NCBI GenBank assembly: GCA_031276515.1
Contig: JAISMX010000043.1
Span: 1 to 39,589, forward strand
Direction of reading: 5' to 3'
Origin: Eubacteriales Family XIII. Incertae Sedis bacterium
GTDB lineage: Bacteria > Bacillota > Clostridia > Peptostreptococcales > Anaerovoracaceae
DNA length: 39,589 nucleotides
This document shows, piece by piece, positions 18,380 to 27,365 of this stretch. Below the pieces are notes generated by a model. It ran no database searches, was not told the origin of the DNA, and saw only the letters and a program-made list of their open reading frames with translations. A program made the position numbers and the translations under genes. Every line of letters starts with the position of its first letter. Position 1 is the first letter of the stretch.

Positions 18380-19007
18380 GTTATGCGCCGTTTGCCCGTA
18401 CATCCATTATTTTATTCCATTAGTATATTTACTATTTCATCCTTTGAATATTTTACTTTATTTGAATTTTCATCTAAATGTTGATAAAATAATAAATGAC
18501 TATAATTTTTGTAATTTGTTTTTAATACACCGAAATAATGCACAGATAATTTTTCTAAATACTTTTTATCAAATAATATTTCTTCATTACCTGTTAATAG
18601 TATATTTCCGTTTTCTATTGATTCAAATAATATATTTATAATTTCTTTTAGTTCAATTTTTGTAATATTTTTTATCTTATGTGCTTTGGGGATACTTATT
18701 ACAAATGCTATTATATCAATTTCATCTTCATCAAGCCAGGACGACAAACAATACTCTTTGATGTTTTTTCCGGTTAATTTGGCTAATTTTTTAACCATAC
18801 TTTTATATTGAGCAGTATTTTCATCATAATTCCCTTCACAATTTTTACTGTATCCTTCCAGTATTTTCAAAATCAAAGGGAACAATTTTTTTATTGTCTT
18901 ATAATCAGGTTTTAATTCATCTCTCATTATATTTTCTCTGATATGCTATTTTAATGTATTTACAGTTTTTTGTCAATATTTGAATTTTAGGGCAAATGTC
19001 GCATAAC
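18380..19007. mobile_element. Putative 628-bp AT-rich cassette bounded by 18-bp terminal inverted repeats (16/18)
   Basis: Left GTTATGCGCCGTTTGCCC (18380-18397); right GGGCAAATGTCGCATAAC (18990-19007), reverse complement GTTATGCGACATTTGCCC. The AT-rich tract lies between the repeats and holds one ORF. Confidence 0.55.
18412..18927 (-). CDS. Hypothetical protein (171 aa), AT-rich gene inside the TIR-bounded cassette
   Basis: Intact ORF MRDELKPDYKTIKKLFPLILKILEGY..., strong composition contrast with flanks; no family recognised. Confidence 0.65.
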   Translation of the reverse strand: MRDELKPDYKTIKKLFPLILKILEGYSKNCEGNYDENTAQYKSMVKKLAKLTGKNIKEYCLSSWLDEDEIDIIAFVISIPKAHKIKNITKIELKEIINILFESIENGNILLTGNEEILFDKKYLEKLSVHYFGVLKTNYKNYSHLLFYQHLDENSNKVKYSKDEIVNILME

Positions 19008-19108
19008 TCCTATATAGACGCAAGTTTTCTATTTGAAACGCGCAACTCGGAATCCGGCGGACAAGGGCGACCGCGCTTTTGACGCCGACAACCCCCCCCA
19101 TGAGCGGC

Positions 19109-20305
19109 TTATTTCAGCAACCAGTCGAGGGCATTGATCTGCTTAATCCCGTTGTGGGAGACCGGCGGCGTGTGATCCATCGTCAGGAGATGTTTCGGAT
19201 TGTGGTCGCGTATCGCTTCCAGCGGCGCAAGCTCGCGTTTCAGCGTGTGTCCGTCGGTGTCGATCACCGTATGCGCGACTTGATAGTATTCCTTGCCCTC
19301 GTCGCCGATCGCGACGAAATCAACTTCCGTGCCGTCGACCTTGCCGATATGGACCTCATAGCCGCGGCGCATGAGTTCCAAAAAAACGATGTTTTCAAGG
19401 ATATGCCCCGCATCCGCTTTTTGAGAGCCGAGCAACGCGTAGCGCAGTCCGATGTCGGCGGCATAGTATTTATCGCCCGTTTTCAGATATTGCTTCCCCT
19501 TAATGTCGTACCGGCCGACTCGATACAGGATGAAACTGTCGGTCAGCGCGGAGAGATAGTTCTCCACCGTATGAACCGAGATTTTTCTTCCGGCGCTCGT
19601 CATTGTGTCCGAAATGCTCTTGGTGGAGCAGAGGTTTCCGATGTTGTGGAACATAAAACGAACCACGCTTTGAAGCATTTCCAAATCCGGGAATTTCCTG
19701 CGCGCAACGATGTCCTTCAGGACGATCGTATCGTAAATGGCTTGAAGATACTGCCGCCTGTCTTTCGGCCTTTGAAATGCGAGCGCGTAGGGGAACGCGC
19801 TGTTTTGGAGGTAATCCGCATACAAGCGGTCAATGCTCGCGTCGTCCGGAAACGCGGAAACATATTCCTTGAACGACAGCGGGAGCATTTTGATTTCCAC
19901 GTATCTGCCCGAAAGCAGGGTCGCAAGTTCGCCCGAAAGCAGATAGGCGTTCGAACCCGTGATATAAACATCGCAGTTTTTCTCGATGTACAGACTGTCC
20001 ACCGCTTTCTGAAAGTCCGCGACGCGTTGGACTTCATCGAGAAAGATGTACATCTTGCCGTCGGGCAACAGGCGTTCTTTCACATAGGCGTACAATTGTT
20101 TGCCGGTTTCTATGTCCGCAAATTCGCCGTCCTCGAGGTTGATGGACAGTATTTGCCCGTCGCCGACCCCGTCGGCTTTGAGATACTCCTGATAGAGTTC
20201 AAACAGCGTGGACTTGCCGCAGCGCCGGATACCCGTAACCACTTTTATAAGGCGCTTGTCCCGAAAGCGGATCAGGTTGTCGAGATACTCTTGCCTCGCA
20301 ATCAT
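19109..20305 (-). CDS. AAA+ ATPase with C-terminal DUF4143-like region
   Basis: VVTGIRRCGKSTLFELYQEYL (Walker A), MYIFLDEVQRV (Walker B), YITGSNAYLLSGELATLLSGRYVEIKMLPLSFKEY, C-terminal EVDFVA. Start MIARQEYLDNL at 20305. Confidence 0.9.
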   Translation of the reverse strand: MIARQEYLDNLIRFRDKRLIKVVTGIRRCGKSTLFELYQEYLKADGVGDGQILSINLEDGEFADIETGKQLYAYVKERLLPDGKMYIFLDEVQRVADFQKAVDSLYIEKNCDVYITGSNAYLLSGELATLLSGRYVEIKMLPLSFKEYVSAFPDDASIDRLYADYLQNSAFPYALAFQRPKDRRQYLQAIYDTIVLKDIVARRKFPDLEMLQSVVRFMFHNIGNLCSTKSISDTMTSAGRKISVHTVENYLSALTDSFILYRVGRYDIKGKQYLKTGDKYYAADIGLRYALLGSQKADAGHILENIVFLELMRRGYEVHIGKVDGTEVDFVAIGDEGKEYYQVAHTVIDTDGHTLKRELAPLEAIRDHNPKHLLTMDHTPPVSHNGIKQINALDWLLK

Positions 20306-20348
20306 AAAATCACCTCCGATTTGCTTTGATTGTACCATAAGTATCGTT

Positions 20349-20391
20349 CGACGGCAAGTTTTTGCATTACCGATGCAAAAACTTGCCGTCG
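20349..20391. repeat. Perfect 19-bp inverted repeat with 5-nt loop
   Basis: CGACGGCAAGTTTTTGCAT-TACCG-ATGCAAAAACTTGCCGTCG in the divergent intergenic region, 43 bp upstream of the ATPase start. Confidence 0.9.
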
Positions 20392-20650
20392 CCGGGCCGA
20401 GCCGCTCGTCCGTCCGTCGCTATCGCCGCCCGTGAACATTGCCATATGCGAACCCGGATTTTTCTGCTATAATATTCACAGGCGCCTCGCGATGAGAAGC
20501 GGCGCCGGCGGAGGGTCATCGATTTGTCCGCGCGACGCGCGCGGCTCGGCGCGAGGTCTTCGCGCGGATCGCTTGTGCGGAAGGGATGGGCGTTACTCGG
20601 CGCGAATCCTTCGCGGAGAGGATGGGAAGCAATTGGCGATAAACAAGGTG

Positions 20651-21556
20651 ATGCGGGCGGCGCTCAAGCTGCTCACGGCGCTGGAGCCGGACGTTAAGAG
20701 AACGTATAAGATGGAGCGGCAGTTGGAGATCCTGACCGCGCGGCTGCGCGGGAAACCCAGCGATTACAGCATGTGGGATCGCAAGATTCACACCGGCGAG
20801 GCCGCCATTCCCGTCCGCCTGTTCGCGCCGAACGGAGAGGGTCCCTTTCCGGTTCTGCTGTTTTTTCACGGCGGGGGTTGGGTGACCGGCGGCATAGAAA
20901 ACTACACCGGCGTCTGCGCGGATCTGGCCAAGGCCACGGGCCATACCGTCGTTTCCGTCGATTACCGGCTGGCGCCGGAGCACAAATTCCCCGCCGCGCC
21001 GGAGGATTGCTACGCCGTGGCCAAGGAGTTTTTCGCCGGCGACATGCCGGGGGTGAAGCCGGGCGACATCACCTTGATCGGCGACAGCGCCGGGGGGAAT
21101 TTGGCCGCCGTCGTGTCTTTGATGGCGCGCGACCGGGGCGAATTCCTGCCAAAGCGGCAAATTCTCATATACCCCTCCACCTGGAACGATCACAGCGAAG
21201 CCTCGCCCTTCCCGTCCATAAGGGAGAACGGAACGGATTACCTGTTGACCTCCAAGCGGATACAGAGCATGATCGAGCTGTACCGAGGCTCGGACGACGA
21301 CCTGCGCAACCCCTATTTCGCCCCGCTCCTGGCCGGCGACTTCTCGAATCAGCCGCGAACCCTGCTGATTACGGCGGAATACTGTCCGCTCAGGGACGAG
21401 GGGGAGGCCTACGGGGAAAATCTGCGGGCGGCGGGCAACGAGGTGGAGATCGTGCGCGTCGAGGACGCGCTGCACGCCTATCTCATGCTGCCGCCGTCGT
21501 TTGAACATGTGCAGAGGACTTACAAGGTCATCAACGATTTTCTGGCAGCGGAGTAA
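20651..21556 (+). CDS. Alpha/beta hydrolase, hormone-sensitive-lipase-like
   Basis: LLFFHGGGWVTGG oxyanion motif, VDYRLAPEHKFPAAPED, IGDSAGGNLAAVV nucleophile elbow, C-terminal DALHAY. An upstream TTG start near 20632 is possible. Confidence 0.9.
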   Translation: MRAALKLLTALEPDVKRTYKMERQLEILTARLRGKPSDYSMWDRKIHTGEAAIPVRLFAPNGEGPFPVLLFFHGGGWVTGGIENYTGVCADLAKATGHTVVSVDYRLAPEHKFPAAPEDCYAVAKEFFAGDMPGVKPGDITLIGDSAGGNLAAVVSLMARDRGEFLPKRQILIYPSTWNDHSEASPFPSIRENGTDYLLTSKRIQSMIELYRGSDDDLRNPYFAPLLAGDFSNQPRTLLITAEYCPLRDEGEAYGENLRAAGNEVEIVRVEDALHAYLMLPPSFEHVQRTYKVINDFLAAE

Positions 21557-21561
21557 GATTC

Positions 21562-22842
21562 ATGGCGCAAAACAGACGATGGAGCCGCTTGGACAACGCG
21601 GCCAAGATATTTCCTCCCACGACCTCCGAGCGGTTCACCAATGTGTTCCGCTTTGTCTGCGAGCTCACGGAGTCCGTGGACGGCGAGCTGTTGCAGCGCG
21701 CGCTGGAACGGACGGTGGAAAAATTCCCGCTATACCATTCGGTGCTAAAAAAGGGATTGTTTTGGTACTACTTTGAAGAAAGCGATTTGATTCCGCGCGT
21801 CGCCGAGGAATGCCTTCCGGTGTGCGCGTCGATCTACGACGCGGACAAATCGGGGCTTTTGTTCCGCGTGTCCTATTACAAGCGGAGAATCAACCTGGAA
21901 ATCTTTCACGCCTTGGCCGACGGCACGGGCGCTTTGAAGTTTCTGCGCGGCATGGTGCTGGCGTATCTGGCGGAGAAACACGGCATCGCGGGAGAAGTCG
22001 CGGACCTCGAGGTTGCGCGGGATTCGGGAAATCCGGACGCGTTTTTCATGTATTACGACAAAACCAAGAAGATTCCCGCGTCCAATAAGCGCCGCGCGTA
22101 TCGGATTCGCGGGGAAAAACTCCCGGACAACCGCCTTGGCGTCATCGAAGGCTTTCTCTCCGTCAAATCCGCGTTGGAAAAGGCGCACGAACACGACGCG
22201 ACGCTCAGCGAGTTTTTGATCGCGCTGCTGCTTTGCTCCATTCGGGACGGGATGGCTGTGCGGGAGCGTTCCCGCCCGGCGGTGATCACCGTTCCGGTGG
22301 ATTTGCGCCGCTTTTTCCCCATCCACACGACGCGAAATTTCTTCGGGGTGATCCGTGTCGCCCACGATTTTCGGAAGGACGGCCGGGAATACGACGAAGT
22401 GCTCGCCAACGTGCGCCAATCGTTCGCGCGGCAGCTGACAGAGGAAAACCTTCACGGGATCATCGGCCGCTATTCGGCCATAGAGAACAACCCCTTTGTC
22501 AAAGCCATCCCCCTATCGGTCAAAATCCCGATTCTGCGGATGGCCGGCCGGTGGGCGGACGGGGAGGATACCGCCGCCTTTTCCAACGTCGGCAAGGTTT
22601 CCATGCCGCCGGAGGCGGCGAAGCGCATCAAGCTGTTCAACGTGTTTCCGGGCACGAGTCGCCCGCAGGTCTGCCTGTGCGCCTTCGAGGACACGCTGGC
22701 GATCAGCGTATCCTCGCCCTTGCGGGACACGGGGCTGCAACGGCGTTTTTTCCGCGGACTTACGGGGATGGGAATCCCCGTGCGGGTGATTTCCAATTTG
22801 GAACGGATCGAAGGAGGGGATGCGAACCATGTCGCACTGTGA
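21562..22842 (+). CDS. Alcohol acetyltransferase / condensation-domain-like acyltransferase
   Basis: WSRLDNAAKIFPPTT, FHALADGTGALKFLRGMVLAYL (HxxxDG acyltransferase motif HALADG). Confidence 0.75.
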   Translation: MAQNRRWSRLDNAAKIFPPTTSERFTNVFRFVCELTESVDGELLQRALERTVEKFPLYHSVLKKGLFWYYFEESDLIPRVAEECLPVCASIYDADKSGLLFRVSYYKRRINLEIFHALADGTGALKFLRGMVLAYLAEKHGIAGEVADLEVARDSGNPDAFFMYYDKTKKIPASNKRRAYRIRGEKLPDNRLGVIEGFLSVKSALEKAHEHDATLSEFLIALLLCSIRDGMAVRERSRPAVITVPVDLRRFFPIHTTRNFFGVIRVAHDFRKDGREYDEVLANVRQSFARQLTEENLHGIIGRYSAIENNPFVKAIPLSVKIPILRMAGRWADGEDTAAFSNVGKVSMPPEAAKRIKLFNVFPGTSRPQVCLCAFEDTLAISVSSPLRDTGLQRRFFRGLTGMGIPVRVISNLERIEGGDANHVAL

Positions 22843-23494
22843 TCACTGCAACGTCGATTTGCCGGACGCGCCGCGGCTCTGTCCGCTCTGCCAAAACGTT
22901 CCGACCGGCGCGCCCGACGGGGAATGCCGCTTCCCGCCCCTGCCGCGGCCGGAAAACCCGCCCGGCAGGATTCTGCTGGCCAAGATCGGTTTTGGCTCGG
23001 TCTGCGCCGTCGCCGTCTGCGCCACCGTCAATCTGATCATGCCCTCGGGCGGTTGGTGGTCGCTGTTCGTGCTCGCCGGAATCGCCTGCCTTTGGGCGGA
23101 TTTCGCGGTGATGTTCCGCAAGCGCAAAAACATTCCCAAGAGCATCCTGTGGCAGGTGGCGATCGTATTCCTGATCGCGCATTTGTGGGATCGCTTCACG
23201 GGCTTTCTCGGATGGTCGGTGGACTACGTGTTTCCCCTTCTGTGTACCTGCGCCCTGATCGCCATGACCCTGGCGGCGAAAATTCAGCGGCTTCCCATCC
23301 GAAACTACATTCTGTACCTCGTTTTGGACTGCATTCTCGGCATCGTTTCGTTTGTGCTGATCTTGGCGGGCGTCGTCAGCGCGGTGCTCCCGTCCGCGAT
23401 CTGCTTTTGCGCTTCCGTCATCTTCTTCGCGGCGCTCCTGTTTTTCCAGGGAGACGCGCTGTGGGCCGAGTTTCAGAGGCGGATGCATTTGTAG
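22829..23494 (+). CDS. Zinc-ribbon integral membrane protein, DUF6320-like
   Basis: CDHCNVDLPDAPRLCPLC zinc ribbon then TM segments; RBS aaggagg before 22829; overlaps the previous gene. Confidence 0.7.
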   Translation: MSHCDHCNVDLPDAPRLCPLCQNVPTGAPDGECRFPPLPRPENPPGRILLAKIGFGSVCAVAVCATVNLIMPSGGWWSLFVLAGIACLWADFAVMFRKRKNIPKSILWQVAIVFLIAHLWDRFTGFLGWSVDYVFPLLCTCALIAMTLAAKIQRLPIRNYILYLVLDCILGIVSFVLILAGVVSAVLPSAICFCASVIFFAALLFFQGDALWAEFQRRMHL

Positions 23495-23514
23495 CCGCGC
23501 AAAAGCGTCCGGCC

Positions 23515-23681
23515 TTAGTGTCATGCGTCACCTAAAACTTTGTAAACCGCCGGTCTTTTTTTCCGCCGGGCTTTGTTGCAAAGTCTCTCCGAACCTTCGG
23601 GTTCGCCTACGTTTTGCGCCTCGCCGGGCGAAAAAAATCCTCGCCGGTTTATCACAACGATTCGGTGACGCAAGACACTAA
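23515..23681. repeat. 167-bp palindromic element (MITE-like or bidirectional terminator), 18-bp terminal inverted repeats with 1 mismatch
   Basis: TTAGTGTCATGCGTCACC (23515-23532) vs GGTGACGCAAGACACTAA (23664-23681), 17/18 complementary; centre CGAACC-TTCG-GGTTCG (23590-23605) coincides with the element midpoint. Confidence 0.75.
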
Positions 23682-24595
23682 CTCCTTTCCGCCCGGATGC
23701 GCGCGCGGCCTCCCGCCGCGCGCGCGGTGTCGAAGCAAAAGATCAGTATGCCGACCCAGATAAAACAAAATCCAAACAGCTTCATCGGAGGAATCGGCTC
23801 CTTGAACACGAATACCGACAGCAGGAAGGTGATCGATGGGCTTATATATTGAATAAAGCCTATGGAAATGTACGATATCTTCGGAACGGCCTCCGCGAAC
23901 AGCAGCAGCGGCACGGCGGTCACAATGCCCGCGCCGAAGACGAGCGCGTTCTCTTCGGCGCCGTATCCCATGAAGCCGGCTTCGGCAAATCCCAGCAGAT
24001 ATACGAGCGCCAAGGGCAGCATCAACAGGGTTTCCATCGTCAATCCGCTGTAGGAGCGCAGGTTGATCCTGACCTTGATCAATCCGTACACGGAAAAGGT
24101 CGATGCCAGCGTGAGGGATATCCAGGGGATCACGCCCGCCTGCACGCCGACGATCACCACGCCGACGAGCGCGAGCAAACAGGCCGCCACGCCCGCGCGC
24201 GACAGGCGTTCCTTCAAAAAAACGAAGGACAGAACGAAATTGAGCAGGGGATTGATGAAATATCCGAGACTCGCTTCCGCCACATGGCCGTGATTGACCG
24301 CGTACAGATATGTGAGCCAGTTGATCGAGATCAGCAGCGAAGCGGCGAACAGCCGCAGGGCCTGCGACGGATTGCCGAAAAGCCCCCTGAACTCGCTTAC
24401 GAACACGCGACGCCACTTGCGCAGCGCCAAGAAAAGGAGCGACATGCAGACGGGCGTCCACACGATGCGATAGCATATGATATCGAGAGACGGCAGATCC
24501 TCGATCAATTTCCAGTAGAGCACGAGAAAACCCCAGATGATATATGCGCCAAAGGCTGAGGCGGTCCCTCGCGCCCGTTCGTTGTTCGCTTGCAT
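23678..24595 (-). CDS. rarD: RarD-like EamA-family transporter
   Basis: GTASAFGAYIIWGFLVLYWKLI, ICYRIVWTPVCM, INWLTYLYAVNHGHVAEASLGYFINPLLNFVLSFVFLKERLS; multi-TM. Stop codon lies in the palindromic element's right repeat. Confidence 0.92.
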   Translation of the reverse strand: MQANNERARGTASAFGAYIIWGFLVLYWKLIEDLPSLDIICYRIVWTPVCMSLLFLALRKWRRVFVSEFRGLFGNPSQALRLFAASLLISINWLTYLYAVNHGHVAEASLGYFINPLLNFVLSFVFLKERLSRAGVAACLLALVGVVIVGVQAGVIPWISLTLASTFSVYGLIKVRINLRSYSGLTMETLLMLPLALVYLLGFAEAGFMGYGAEENALVFGAGIVTAVPLLLFAEAVPKISYISIGFIQYISPSITFLLSVFVFKEPIPPMKLFGFCFIWVGILIFCFDTARAAGGRARIRAERS

Positions 24596-24660
24596 GGTCT
24601 ATATTCCTCGATGGGCGGTTCGCGCCGCAGCGGCGGCAAAGGCGCGATTCCCCCGTTATT

Positions 24661-26049
24661 CTACATAAAGCCCAATAAACTCCAATACGGTATGCTGAGC
24701 GCAATGCCGATCAGTGAAACGATCGCATACGCCGCGCTCATTTTAACCGTGTCGCCGTGCCGCACCATTGCCGACGCCTGCGCAAGCGCGGGCAAGAAAG
24801 AAACGTTTTGATACTTCAAGAAAAATATTTGCATGGATGTGTACACGACGATGCCCACGACAAACGGGTTGATGCCGAGCGGTTCCACGACGGGCGACAG
24901 GATCGCCATGAAAAGAACCAAGGACGCGGACATCGAAGCGACGACGCAGCGCGCCAGCATCGTCAGCGCGGCCACCGCCAAAAAGAGCGGCAGCGGATTG
25001 TTTATCGAGCTTACGACGGGCCGCAGCAAGCCGATCAACCATTCGTTGACGCCGAGGAGCGAAAATACGTTGCCCATGCCCAGCACGGCGCCCACGAAGA
25101 TCAAAAGCCCCCATTGCATCTCCCTGAGCAATGCCTGTTCTCCCAAAACTCCGGCAAAGCAGAGCGCGACCGCCGCAAGCAGCGCCGTAACGGTCGCGTC
25201 GATTCCCGTGATAGGTTCCGTTATCCACAGCAGGAGACACAGGAACAATATGGCCGCGGTGATCTTCTCTTCCCTTCGCAGGGGTCCGAGTTCCGCGATC
25301 ATGCCTTCGATGTAATCGCGGGGGCATGGTCTGTCGAGCTTGGGTCCGTACAGCAGGAGCAGCGAGACGTAAGAGCCCGCCAGAAACACGACCGCCCACA
25401 CGAGCATGCTTTCAAACCAACGAAGCCATGTGATGGATTCTTGTATGTGCGCCGGCAGGGTTCCTTTGAGCAGGAAGCTGATCACGCACGCGCTCTGAAA
25501 TATCGGCCCCGTCTGACCGTAACCCATGTAGGTCGAAAGAAAAAGCCCCGTCGCCGGTTTGCCGTACGGTTCGTATCCCAGCGCGCGCGCGGTTTCCACG
25601 CCTATGGCGCCCGCCAGAACGGCCTTCGCCGTGGAACTGGGGATCAGCGGCGCGACGACAAATCCCGAGAAGAGCATCGCCGCCGTCTGCCCTCTGTAAT
25701 TCGCGGGGAAGCGGCGTATGATCCACAGGGCGATCCTTTTCAGGAGCCCGCATCCCGACACGGCCGCACAGATCGCAAACGCGCCGAACAAAAGCCAAAA
25801 AGTGGTTGAATTGAACGCGCCGAACGCGTCCTTGAACGAAGCGATGCCGGTCACGATCCAGAGCGTACACATCAAGAGGGCGACCATATAGTCCGGAAGA
25901 ACGTCTGCCACCCAGAAACAGACCGCGCCCGCCAGTATGCCAAGCGCGATCAGCGCCTCGCGGCTCGGGTCCCGCACCGGCAAAAACGAGATGATAAAAC
26001 CCATTGCCAGGCCCGCAAGCAAGCCGATCCATTTTCTTTTGGAAAACAT
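24661..26049 (-). CDS. SLC13/DASS-type anion transporter
   Basis: About 12 hydrophobic segments; FWLLFGAFAICAAV, LIPSSTAKAVLAGAIGVE; RBS ggggga before 26049. Confidence 0.82.
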   Translation of the reverse strand: MFSKRKWIGLLAGLAMGFIISFLPVRDPSREALIALGILAGAVCFWVADVLPDYMVALLMCTLWIVTGIASFKDAFGAFNSTTFWLLFGAFAICAAVSGCGLLKRIALWIIRRFPANYRGQTAAMLFSGFVVAPLIPSSTAKAVLAGAIGVETARALGYEPYGKPATGLFLSTYMGYGQTGPIFQSACVISFLLKGTLPAHIQESITWLRWFESMLVWAVVFLAGSYVSLLLLYGPKLDRPCPRDYIEGMIAELGPLRREEKITAAILFLCLLLWITEPITGIDATVTALLAAVALCFAGVLGEQALLREMQWGLLIFVGAVLGMGNVFSLLGVNEWLIGLLRPVVSSINNPLPLFLAVAALTMLARCVVASMSASLVLFMAILSPVVEPLGINPFVVGIVVYTSMQIFFLKYQNVSFLPALAQASAMVRHGDTVKMSAAYAIVSLIGIALSIPYWSLLGFM

Positions 26050-26224
26050 CAAAACAATCCCCCAACGATGCCGCGAAAGCGATTCCCAATTCCCCCGTTC
26101 CGTTCCTTAGGCATTGTACCGCATTTTGACGCGTTTGACAAGGGTTCGTGCCGTGACGAAATTTTTATTTAACCTATTTTTTTGCGGACCTGTTTTTTTA
26201 AATTTTTTCTAAAGTCCCGCGCTT

Positions 26225-26252
26225 TTGTGTCGATAAACATGCAGAGTACAAT
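26225..26252 (+). promoter_or_regulatory. Candidate promoter for the glycan-type cluster
   Basis: TTGTGT (26225-26230) - 16 nt - TACAAT (26247-26252), upstream of ATG 26313. Confidence 0.4.
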
Positions 26253-26312
26253 TACCCGTGTGACGTTTCGGAAGAACGGCGACGCGGTCCGAGACGAGGC
26301 GAGTGAGCGACC

Positions 26313-27365
26313 ATGAGCGAAACGCTCAAAGAAGATATGCGCGGTGCGCTGGCGGATGTCAACATACCGTGGGACGAATTCAGGAACGGAGTCGTGCTCG
26401 TGACCGGAGCGACGGGCCTTGTCGGCGGAGCGCTCCTGCGCGTTCTGTCCGCGGCGAATGCGGAATACGGTCTGAATTTGCGCATGGTGGCGCACGGACG
26501 GGATAAAGCCAAGGGAGAAGCCATCGCGCGGGAATGCGGCGCGGAATTCTTTCGCGGCGACATCCGCCGGCCGGAGACGGCCGAAAGCATGGCCGGCATG
26601 GCGGACAGGCTCGACTACGTGTTCCACTGCGCGGCGATCACGAAGTCCGCGGACATGGCGGCGAGACCCGCCGACGTGACGGACACCGAGGTCTGCGGTA
26701 CGCGAAACATGCTCAAGCTCTCCTTGGAGCGGCGTTGCAGAGGATTCGTGTACCTTTCCTCGATGGAAGTTTACGGACGGACGGATTTGCCGGAAGTGCG
26801 CGAGAGCGACTTGGGATATCTCGATTTGTCGAATCCGCGCAGCTGTTATCCGGAAAGCAAACGCTTCTGCGAAACGCTGTGCGCCGCTTGCGTCGCGCAA
26901 TACGGGCTTCCCGTTAAAATCGCGCGGCCGGCGCAGACCTTCGGCGCGGGAACGCCCAAGGACGACACGCGGGTGTTCGCCGGCTTCGCGCGAAGCGCGC
27001 TCGCCCGTGAAAATATCGTATTGCACACAGAGGGAAGGTCGCGCGGAAATTACTGTTACGCCACCGACGCCGTGCGCGGCTTGCTGACGATTCTGCTCAG
27101 AGGCAAGGATGGCGAAGCGTACAATGTGGCGAATCCCGCCGCGAGCGCGACGATTCGCGAGATGGCCGAGGTCGTCGCGAACGAGATTTGCGGCGGCGGA
27201 ATCAAAGTCGTCGTCGGCGTTCCCGACGACATACAAAAATACGGCTACGCGCCGGACGTGGGCCACCGACTGAACGCGGACAAGCTTATGTCGCTCGGCT
27301 GGAAGCCAAAACACGGCCTTGCCGAAATGTACAAGCGCATGCTCGCCGATTGGAAGCATTTATGA
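26313..27365 (+). CDS. NAD-dependent epimerase/dehydratase (extended SDR)
   Basis: VLVTGATGLVGGALL (GxxGxxG), YPESKRFCE (YxxxK), NYCYATDAVRGLL. Confidence 0.88.
   Translation: MSETLKEDMRGALADVNIPWDEFRNGVVLVTGATGLVGGALLRVLSAANAEYGLNLRMVAHGRDKAKGEAIARECGAEFFRGDIRRPETAESMAGMADRLDYVFHCAAITKSADMAARPADVTDTEVCGTRNMLKLSLERRCRGFVYLSSMEVYGRTDLPEVRESDLGYLDLSNPRSCYPESKRFCETLCAACVAQYGLPVKIARPAQTFGAGTPKDDTRVFAGFARSALARENIVLHTEGRSRGNYCYATDAVRGLLTILLRGKDGEAYNVANPAASATIREMAEVVANEICGGGIKVVVGVPDDIQKYGYAPDVGHRLNADKLMSLGWKPKHGLAEMYKRMLADWKHL

Noticed and set aside
19079-20329. 416-aa plus-strand ORF
   Set aside because: Antisense to the DUF4143-type ATPase, which has Walker A/B motifs.
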